The position numbers and the translations under genes are program-made. Source: Candidatus Sumerlaeota bacterium (GTDB lineage: Bacteria; Sumerlaeota; Sumerlaeia; JAFGJS01). Taken from it: a stretch of 55,447 nt of DNA. Where the stretch lies: assembly GCA_016928995.1 (NCBI GenBank), contig JAFGJS010000067.1:1-55447 (forward strand), in the 5' to 3' direction. Below the pieces are notes generated by a model. It had not been told where the DNA came from, searched no databases, and saw only the letters and a list, made by a program, of their open reading frames with translations. This document shows positions 49,951 through 55,447 of the stretch, one piece after another (position 1 is the first letter of the stretch; the number at the start of each line of letters is the position of its first letter).

Positions 49951-50775
49951 ATGGCCGAGGAACAAAAGCAAAACACCGCCGTGGCAAACGGCGATCAAGG
50001 AAAAACCGATGAGGAGCAGGCGAAGGAATTGCTCTCTTCGCACGTGGTGCGCGCCGTCGGGCTGACCAAGGTGTATGAGATGGGCGGCGAGAAGGTGCAC
50101 GCCTTGCGCGGCGTGGATCTGACCGTGGATCGCGGCGAATACGTCTCGATCATGGGCCCCAGCGGTTCCGGCAAGAGCACGCTGTTCAATATGATCGGCG
50201 GTCTGGACAAGCCGGACACGGGCGAGGTTTTCATCGACGAGGTGGACATCGCTTCGCTGGACACGTTCGAACTGGCCTGGCTGCGCTGCCACAAGATCGG
50301 CTATATCTTCCAGACCTTCAACCTGATTCCGGTGGCCAGCGCGCTGGAGAACGTGATGATGCCGATGCTGTTCGCGGGCATGTCGCAGGCCGACGCGCAA
50401 GACAAGGCGGCGGATATTCTGAGGAAAGTCGGCTTGGAAAAGCGCCTGTTGAACAAGCCGAATGAGCTTTCCGGCGGTCAGCAGCAGCGTGTGGCTTGCG
50501 CGCGGGCCTTGGCCAATGATCCGGCGATCATTCTTGCGGACGAGCCGACGGGCAACCTGGACTTGAAAACGGGCGAGGAGATCATCCGCATTCTGGGCGA
50601 GTTGAAGAGCGAGTTCGGCGTGACGGTGATCAGCGCGACGCACGACCATAAGATGCTGGCCGCGTCGGATCGCGTGATTGTGCTTACGGACGGTCAGATC
50701 ACGAAAATCAAGAAACGCAGCGAACTCAAGATTCAGGAAGGCACCATCGAAGGCGGGCAGGACTTGTTCGATTAA
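49951..50775 (+). CDS. ABC transporter ATPase (LolD/MacB/FtsE type)
   Basis: A 274-residue ATPase that powers the FtsX-type permeases upstream. Walker A GPSGSGKST, Q-loop near IFQTFNLIPVASALENV, signature LSGGQQQRVACARAL, Walker B AIILADEPTGNLD and the H-loop SATHDHKM are all intact. The N-terminal 30 residues are a charged extension not found in LolD. GGAG lies eight bases before the ATG. The gene ends the operon and overlaps the convergent Trm112-like gene by four bases. Confidence 0.93.
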   Translation: MAEEQKQNTAVANGDQGKTDEEQAKELLSSHVVRAVGLTKVYEMGGEKVHALRGVDLTVDRGEYVSIMGPSGSGKSTLFNMIGGLDKPDTGEVFIDEVDIASLDTFELAWLRCHKIGYIFQTFNLIPVASALENVMMPMLFAGMSQADAQDKAADILRKVGLEKRLLNKPNELSGGQQQRVACARALANDPAIILADEPTGNLDLKTGEEIIRILGELKSEFGVTVISATHDHKMLAASDRVIVLTDGQITKIKKRSELKIQEGTIEGGQDLFD

Positions 50776-50975
50776 TCGCCCATCGCCTCGCGCCAAGCCT
50801 CTTCTTCGAGCTGTTCGGCTTCGGCGGGGAGCAGGTTGGGGATGGCGCCGGCGCGGATGGCGTATTTCCGGCGGCATGCGGGATCCTTGCAGATCAGCGC
50901 GTCCGCCTGGCAAACAAAATGCCCGCCACAATGCGGGCATCGAAGAATTTCCAGCAATTCAGCGTCCAAACTCAT
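50772..50975 (-). CDS. Trm112-like (UPF0434) zinc-binding protein
   Basis: A 67-residue zinc protein with LLEILRCPHCGGHF and CKDPACRRKYAIRAGAIPNLL. This is the Trm112/UPF0434 signature: two CxxC-type pairs and the IPNLL strand. In other organisms Trm112 activates methyltransferases that modify tRNA, rRNA or release factors. A PrmC is encoded at the other end of the window, but no physical link is implied. It overlaps the end of the ABC ATPase gene on the other strand by four bases, and lies 14 bp downstream of rpmG. Confidence 0.85.
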   Translation of the reverse strand: MSLDAELLEILRCPHCGGHFVCQADALICKDPACRRKYAIRAGAIPNLLPAEAEQLEEEAWREAMGD

Positions 50976-50989
50976 CGCTAAAATCCAGT

Positions 50990-51172
50990 TTACTTAACCT
51001 CGCGGTGCACGGTGTGGCGGCGCAGGTTCGGATTGTATTTTTTCAGTTCAAGGCGGCCCGTGGTGTTGACCTTGTTTTTGGTCGTCACATAGCGGGACGG
51101 CGAGGCGCCGAGCGCGCGCGCTTCGGTGCACTCTAAAATGACTTGAACGCGATTCAGTTTTTTCTTAGCCAT
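50990..51172 (-). CDS. rpmG: 50S ribosomal protein L33
   Basis: A 60-residue L33 with the family pattern [33 protein letters not shown] and [15 protein letters not shown]. The zinc-binding CxxC pairs of C-plus L33 forms are absent, so this is a C-minus type apart from one Cys. GAGGTG lies ten bases before the ATG. It is followed by the Trm112-like gene, probably co-transcribed. The usual tRNA-Trp/secE/nusG neighbours are absent. Confidence 0.95.
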   Translation of the reverse strand: MAKKKLNRVQVILECTEARALGASPSRYVTTKNKVNTTGRLELKKYNPNLRRHTVHREVK

Positions 51173-51218
51173 GGCTCAAAATCACCTCATTCATGCTTTT
51201 CGTCAAAAGAGCAGGGAC

Positions 51219-51246
51219 TTTATCTGTTAAAAACCAATGCTGTAAA
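51219..51246 (-). promoter_or_regulatory. candidate promoter of rpmG
   Basis: On the minus strand TTTACA (51246-51241) and GATAAA (51224-51219) are spaced by 16 bp, about 50 bases upstream of the rpmG start. Both hexamers match the sigma-70 consensus moderately. Confidence 0.4.
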
Positions 51247-51306
51247 GAGAAAATTGCGCATTTTCAGCAAGAATTTTCCATGATCTCCGGTTTATTTTAC
51301 GCGGCC

Positions 51307-52275
51307 TTATTCCTGTGTGTACGCCTGATAGCGTTCGGCGATCCGGGCCGTTTGCGCGTCGCCAACATGGAAGATGAAACGATAGCGGAAATGCAGGCTA
51401 TGGCCGGATAGCAGTTTGTAATCGCCAGTTCCCTCAGGTTTTTTCTCGAAGTCGTGCACGCCAAAGGGATTGGCGGCGAACAGGCCGTAGTCGCGGGCGT
51501 GCCACCAGGTGGGATGGATCGGATTGTCCGGGTGATCGAAGATGGCCGCGCCGACGGTTTTGCCGTCGATCTCGCCCCAGTCATCGACCCAGTTTGCGCG
51601 TTTGCCCCAGGCGTCGTCGTTGCTCTGGCCTTCGCTATTGAGGATGGCGCCCGTGGCGGCTTCGCCCCGATGGCGTAGTTGCGGCGCAAGGCGCAGCGCC
51701 ATCGTCCCCTCCTTGGTGTCGCCGAAGACGACATCGCCATGAGAGGCGATCAGCTCGATCTCGTAGTCGATGATCAGGTCTTCGCCTTCGTCGCGCAATG
51801 TGATGGCGCGGCGGTCGGTGCAGATCGTCTCGCCTTGATGGGTCGTCCAATCGCAATGCATTTTGACGCTGCAGGCGCCGTCGCTCGTTGCGACAGCGCA
51901 TGTTGTGACCTTGATGTCTTCCTTGATCCAGAAATCATAACCGTTGACATCGCCATGCGCGTACCACAGTCCATTGTGGTGGGTGTGGTCATGCTTTTCG
52001 TGCGCACGTTCCTCCATCGGGTAGAGCCGGGTCATGACGAGGCCATATGGGCCGTAGACGGGATTAAGCGCCGGCCGGGGCACGCCGCGCAGGAGCAGCA
52101 CCGCGCGAGTCTTGCCGTTGATTTCGAGCGCGATGGTGCTTGGGAAGTCTGTTGATTCAGTCTTTGAAAGGTTCATGGCGTCTTCCGGCTGTGTGGAATT
52201 GGCGCGGACGGCAGGATTCGCGCAGAGACCGGCGGCGATGACGGCGGCCAGTGTGAATGTCGTTGTTTTGAACAT
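51307..52275 (-). CDS. secreted DUF6807 (PmoA-like) protein
   Basis: A 322-residue exported protein. The signal peptide ends near NPAVRANS. The conserved block HDHTHHNGLWYAHGDVNG, followed by DFW, is the hallmark of the DUF6807 family, abundant in Planctomycetes- and Bacteroidetes-type polysaccharide users. Further motifs are GWGEIDGKTVGAAIFDHPDN with HPTWWHARDYGLFAANPFG. Function is unproven; the His cluster suggests metal or sugar binding. AGGAG lies nine bases before the ATG. It is monocistronic, divergent from nothing and unlinked to the glycan cluster at 12-21 kb. Confidence 0.8.
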   Translation of the reverse strand: MFKTTTFTLAAVIAAGLCANPAVRANSTQPEDAMNLSKTESTDFPSTIALEINGKTRAVLLLRGVPRPALNPVYGPYGLVMTRLYPMEERAHEKHDHTHHNGLWYAHGDVNGYDFWIKEDIKVTTCAVATSDGACSVKMHCDWTTHQGETICTDRRAITLRDEGEDLIIDYEIELIASHGDVVFGDTKEGTMALRLAPQLRHRGEAATGAILNSEGQSNDDAWGKRANWVDDWGEIDGKTVGAAIFDHPDNPIHPTWWHARDYGLFAANPFGVHDFEKKPEGTGDYKLLSGHSLHFRYRFIFHVGDAQTARIAERYQAYTQE

Positions 52276-52375
52276 CGTACAAGGCTCCTGTCAAGTGCGT
52301 ATGGCATAAAATGAATCGCGACATGCGTTGGGTGCGCGGCTTGATATCCGTGTTTTCATCCGGAAGTGAAACGAG

Positions 52376-53230
52376 TCATTGGCCGAATAGTGTTTTGATT
52401 TCGAAGAATTCTTCCAGAGTTTGCGAAGAGATGTTTTCGATGTCGCTGGAATTGAGTCCGTATGTGTTGTCGATGTCGTCCGGTCCAGAGTAATACATGC
52501 CGTCGTGTCCCAAGCCCAGTCCGGCTTGCATCGCCAGGATGCTGCCGAGATAGACGCATTCGACAATGGGGCGCGTTTCTTCCGGGGCATGAGCGGGATT
52601 ATGGTGGTAGCGGATAGCGTCGATGATCGCCGGCGGCATCTTCCATCGTTCGGCCAGGCGCGAGCCGAGTTCAGCATGGTTGATGCCGAAAAACTGGGCT
52701 TCGATCTGGTCGTATGGCGCGTTGCCTTGCTTCAATCCGCCGAAGAGCTGCTCGCGGTTTTGATGGACCAATTGATGCATGGCGACTTTGCCGATGTCGG
52801 CCAGCAGTCCGCAGGTGAAGGCGATGTCGGGATGCCCTTCGCGGAGGGCCAGGTTGATCTTTTTCGAGGCGGCGCCGCAGAGGATGGATTGACTCCAGAG
52901 CGCGCCGAGAGGCATCCCGTAGCCGTTCAGCTCGCGGTCCAGAGCCTTGCGGCTGCTCGTGGCCATCACCATTTGGAAGATTTTATTGGTTCCCAGCCGT
53001 TTGATGGCGTCCTTGACCGTGGTGACTTTGGGATCGAAGGAGAAATAGGCGGAGTTGCAGATTTTGAGCAATTCGACCGTGAGCGAGGGGTCGTATTGGA
53101 TCGTGCTGGCGATTTCTTCCATGGATGCGGAGGAGCTGTCGGACAAGAGCTGCGTCAGCCGCACCGATGTTTCAGGCATCGGCGGGATGATATCCAACTG
53201 CGCCAGGAGTGTGTCGATATAATCGCTCAT
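52376..53230 (-). CDS. HDOD domain protein
   Basis: A 284-residue cytoplasmic protein with a single HDOD domain (about 10-215: IPPMPETSVRLTQLLSDSSS, YDPSLTVELLKICNSAYFSF, VTTVKDAIKRLGTNKIFQMV). The HD residues are partly kept in GLLADIGKVAMHQ and INHAELGSRLAERW. HDOD proteins act as non-catalytic signalling scaffolds, often beside chemotaxis or c-di-GMP genes. Its start overlaps the stop of cheD by ATGA, so it is co-translated with CheD. A role in chemotaxis or motility control is inferred from that. Confidence 0.9.
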   Translation of the reverse strand: MSDYIDTLLAQLDIIPPMPETSVRLTQLLSDSSSASMEEIASTIQYDPSLTVELLKICNSAYFSFDPKVTTVKDAIKRLGTNKIFQMVMATSSRKALDRELNGYGMPLGALWSQSILCGAASKKINLALREGHPDIAFTCGLLADIGKVAMHQLVHQNREQLFGGLKQGNAPYDQIEAQFFGINHAELGSRLAERWKMPPAIIDAIRYHHNPAHAPEETRPIVECVYLGSILAMQAGLGLGHDGMYYSGPDDIDNTYGLNSSDIENISSQTLEEFFEIKTLFGQ

Positions 53231-53706
53231 AATTCCTTTTCAACGCCGTTGATGTCCACAGTGCATCTTCCGTTGGAAATCTCCAGTTTCAGTTTGCGGT
53301 TTTCATTGCCTCCGGTATCTTCGCTGGTGATTTGGATGCCGCTTTTCATGAACATTTTCTTGAGGATCAGCAGGTTGCGCTTGCCGGTGCTGATGTTTGG
53401 ATCGGGAGTCATGATTTGCGATGCGCCGGCGATTCGCACTTGCGTGCGGACGCGCTGGCCGCCCAGATCGAAGAATTTGCGAAAAAACAGCGGAACGCCG
53501 GTGTCGGCGAACATGAATGGCAGGCGCGCGGCCATCTTCGGGTTGACCTTGGAGAGCGGAAGCATGTAATGCAACAGGGCGCCCAGTTTGACCTCTGGAT
53601 CGTATAGCGCCAAGCCGACACATGAGCCCAAGGATTGGGTCATCAGGATGTCGTTCGGATTGTTCGAGATTTGCATCTCAGCGATGTCGATTTTGACAAT
53701 AGGCAT
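53227..53706 (-). CDS. cheD: chemoreceptor glutamine deamidase CheD
   Basis: Deamidates specific glutamines in chemoreceptors and, in many bacteria, is controlled by CheC-type proteins. Catalytic Cys is in SLGSCVGLALYDP, the His in ALLHYMLPLS, and the conserved Thr/Ser region is in VRIAGASQIM. I chose the internal ATG at 53706 (159 aa), which begins MPIVKIDIAEMQI as CheD proteins do; an ATG at 53763 adds 19 residues. Neither start has a clear ribosome site. It is followed by the HDOD gene with a four-base overlap. The chemoreceptor at 31202 is a likely substrate. Confidence 0.93.
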   Translation of the reverse strand: MPIVKIDIAEMQISNNPNDILMTQSLGSCVGLALYDPEVKLGALLHYMLPLSKVNPKMAARLPFMFADTGVPLFFRKFFDLGGQRVRTQVRIAGASQIMTPDPNISTGKRNLLILKKMFMKSGIQITSEDTGGNENRKLKLEISNGRCTVDINGVEKEL

Positions 53707-53893
53707 AGCGGGCTGGGTGTCCGGAATCCTTTTGCGGTGTTCTCCATGTAGTGTCGGTGTCATACTTATGCTTTTCGTCAGCTAGTATGAAAGGATGAGT
53801 CGTTTTTTGTCAAGACGCTATTGCCCTGGCGAGGATAAACTCATTCAGTTACTTGCGCTTAGCGATTAGGACAGCCGTTTCGGCGGATGGCGT

Positions 53894-54604
53894 TTAGCGG
53901 CGCAGGGGCTGTTCTCGATGGTCGTTGATCTGCGCATGCGCTCCCTCGATTAACGCGCGCAGTTCCAGCGCCGAAACTTCCGCCAGCGACCGTACGACGC
54001 GATCGGCCGTGGCCAACTGGCGCGATTCGAAGGAATTGGCCACGGCGAGGCAGGCCATGCCGGCGGCCTTTGCGGCGCGGATGCCGTTTTGCGAGTCTTC
54101 AATCACGGCGCAACATTCGGGCGGGAGTCCGATGCGCGCCGCGGCGGCGAGAAACAAGGCTGGATCCGGTTTGCCGCGCTCAAACTCCTCGCCGGAGACC
54201 GTCGCGCGGAAACGGTGCGCGATTGCGTTGAATTCGAGGTTGATGCGGATTTTCTCCGGCGAGCCGGAGGAGGCCACGGCATAGGGCGCGTCTATCGCGT
54301 CAAGGCCGTCGAGCAAATCCAGCACCCCTTCGAACAACGGCAGGCCGCGTTCCTTGGCGAGTTCCTGGTAGCGGGCGGCTTTGTACTCCTTGAAGGCGCG
54401 GCAATCAATCGGCGTCTGGAAACGGCGCGAGACGTAGTTGACGCAGTCCGCGTCGGTCGTGCCGCAGATCATTTCCCAGTCTTCGCGGGCGAGTTCCACG
54501 CCGCCGGCGAAGCGCTTCAGGGTGTCGGCGAACGCCTCGTCGCTGAGCGCTTCCGAGTCCACCAGCACGCCGTCGCAATCGAAAATGACTCCCCAGCCGG
54601 TCAT
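53894..54604 (-). CDS. HAD-superfamily hydrolase, subfamily IA (phosphatase/phosphomutase-like)
   Basis: A 236-residue HAD enzyme. Motif I is FDCDGVLVDSEAL, motif II VASSGSPEKIR, and motif III/IV EDSQNGIRAAKAAGM. The four-helix cap lies at about 15-85. This is the beta-phosphoglucomutase/YcjU/YqaB-like branch; the substrate cannot be read from sequence. I chose the ATG at 54604, preceded by AAGGAG at 54613-54618; an ATG at 54625 adds seven residues before that site. It is monocistronic. Confidence 0.9.
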   Translation of the reverse strand: MTGWGVIFDCDGVLVDSEALSDEAFADTLKRFAGGVELAREDWEMICGTTDADCVNYVSRRFQTPIDCRAFKEYKAARYQELAKERGLPLFEGVLDLLDGLDAIDAPYAVASSGSPEKIRINLEFNAIAHRFRATVSGEEFERGKPDPALFLAAAARIGLPPECCAVIEDSQNGIRAAKAAGMACLAVANSFESRQLATADRVVRSLAEVSALELRALIEGAHAQINDHREQPLRR

Positions 54605-54770
54605 TTTTGTTTCTCCTTGATTCAATACATTATTCCATTCTGACGCGCATCAATCAAGGGGATTATATCAACGCGGCGGTATCTTTTCTCAAGAGCAAAG
54701 GTTTTGTTAAGAATATCGTTCGATCAATGTCGATATTCAGCTCTGGCGTGCGTCTGGAATTTTCTACGAA

Positions 54771-55202
54771 TCAGTTTTGCGTATCGCCGGGAGTTTCCGC
54801 TTCGAGCGAGAGCAAGAGTTCTTCCGGAGCTCCCAGCCAGGCGACGACTTCGGCGGGATCGCGGAAGACGGCGATTGATCCTGAAAGCGCGGAGCTGTAC
54901 GCCTGAAACATGCGGCCCAGGCCGAAAGACAAGTCCGCCTGTGCAATCATCGCTATTTTGATTTTGTTATCCGTTCCTTCATACACTTGTTTTAAGATTG
55001 TGACAATCGTGCGAAGCGCGGCAGGGCTGCGCTGGGCGCTGTCGGTCTGGCGCAGATCGATAATGAGATTATAAGCGAGATTATAAGAGCTGGATGTGAT
55101 CAATTGTTTGTAGGATTTAAGAAATTCATCGTCGGGGACATCTCCGATATGCGAGGAGATGACTACGCCGAATTCAGGAAGGATTTTGTGCTTGATGGGC
55201 AT
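54771..55202 (-). CDS. STAS/SpoIIAA-like domain protein
   Basis: A 143-residue protein with the pattern of SpoIIAA-like (STAS/SEC14) proteins: ILPEFGVVISSHIGDVPDDE, then FLKSYKQLITSS, a central strand NLIIDLRQTDSAQ, and IKIAMIAQADLSFGLGRMFQ. Such proteins bind lipids or act in signalling; no phosphorylatable serine motif of anti-anti-sigma factors is clear. I chose the ATG at 55202; a start at 55334 would add 44 basic residues that look like translated intergenic DNA. No partner gene is visible within the window. Confidence 0.65.
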   Translation of the reverse strand: MPIKHKILPEFGVVISSHIGDVPDDEFLKSYKQLITSSSYNLAYNLIIDLRQTDSAQRSPAALRTIVTILKQVYEGTDNKIKIAMIAQADLSFGLGRMFQAYSSALSGSIAVFRDPAEVVAWLGAPEELLLSLEAETPGDTQN

Positions 55203-55379
55203 GGTTCGATGATTTCCTGCTTGCCGCCTCTCGCGACGGCGCGATTTCCGCCTTCGCGACACCGTTTGCTTTACCGTTAAATCCAGTTCAGCGCAGTTTG
55301 ATAAGATAAAACCAGATGCATCTCGACATGTCAAATCTATACTTTTTCATCGGCGGTTTTGGGGCGCAACTCTCTTCAG

Positions 55380-55447
55380 CTACGCAGCGATTTCTCCCCA
55401 GATTCTTTCCCAGTCGTTGTTACGTCTGGCAAGTTCCAGCGCCATCA
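55380..55447 (-). CDS. C-terminal end of an unidentified gene
   Basis: An open minus-strand frame enters from the right edge and ends at TAG (55382-55380). The last residues read MALELARRNNDWERIWGEIA. It is too short to identify; it is kept because the frame is well composed and the window cuts it. Confidence 0.35.
   Translation of the reverse strand, partial: MALELARRNNDWERIWGEIAA

Noticed and set aside
51190-53780. Identical 13-mer (ATGCTTTTCGTCA) upstream of rpmG and upstream of cheD as a shared regulatory site
   Set aside because: Shared 13-mers are expected by chance in a window of this size, the spacing to the starts differs, and no symmetry is present.

Overview
The window is about 55 kb of a GC-rich bacterial chromosome from a motile, Gram-negative-type organism. 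Support for this comes from flagellar export genes (fliO, fliP, fliQ, fliR, flhB), a chemoreceptor, CheD, lipoproteins with lipoboxes and an O-antigen-ligase-like protein. The DUF6807 protein, the beta-galactosidase with discoidin tails and the many palindromic intergenic repeats resemble genomes of the Planctomycetes-Verrucomicrobia-Lentisphaerae type and allied uncultured phyla. That placement is inference only: there is no rRNA or other phylogenetic marker here. I found no tRNA, rRNA or CRISPR array.

Layout. 1-3.35 kb (minus strand): a two-TM PH-like protein, prmC, and an AT-rich pair of SMC/OLD-type ATPase plus DUF3226 Toprim protein that looks like a split OLD/PARIS-like defence module. 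3.47-6.16 kb: aconitase. 6.2-8.0 kb: two toxin-antitoxin loci, a higBA whose toxin is cut by an in-frame TAG and a mazEF-like pair under a perfect 11-bp palindrome, with a YkgJ-type CxxCxxCC protein between them. 8.0-12.0 kb (minus): an O-antigen-ligase/TPR protein and lysS with an AT-rich internal insert, separated by a REPIN-like repeat. 12.4-21.6 kb: a glycan-use cluster (secreted GH2 beta-galactosidase with two discoidin domains, GH43 arabinanase-like enzyme, lipoprotein sugar-binding protein, two permeases, no ATPase). 21.8-25.5 kb: a GspE/PilB-type ATPase with zinc-ribbon tail, translationally overlapped with a double-domain KaiC-like ATPase. 25.6-33.2 kb: a hybrid histidine kinase facing a solo branched-chain-amino-acid-type binding protein that is coupled to a chemoreceptor. 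33.2-35.5 kb (minus): hslU without hslV, and a lipoprotein. 36.2-40.2 kb: fliO-fliP-fliQ-fliR-flhB behind a good sigma-54-type promoter. 40.7-50.8 kb: a six-gene membrane operon (degenerate M28 peptidase fused to an FtsX permease, OPT-like transporter, unknown protein, PqqD-like protein, minimal FtsX permease, LolD/MacB-type ATPase). 50.8-55.4 kb (minus): a Trm112-like protein, ribosomal protein L33, DUF6807, an HDOD protein overlapped with cheD, a HAD hydrolase, a STAS/SpoIIAA-like protein, and the tail of one more gene.

How the parts fit. Three themes are motility and sensing (flagellar export, chemoreceptor with its own binding protein, CheD, hybrid kinase, HDOD), carbohydrate scavenging, and an unusual ABC/FtsX membrane complex with a protease-like ectodomain and a RiPP-recognition-like subunit. 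The last is the best candidate for an undescribed system. The intergenic gaps repeatedly hold inverted elements whose arms are built from short tandem motifs, different in each gap.
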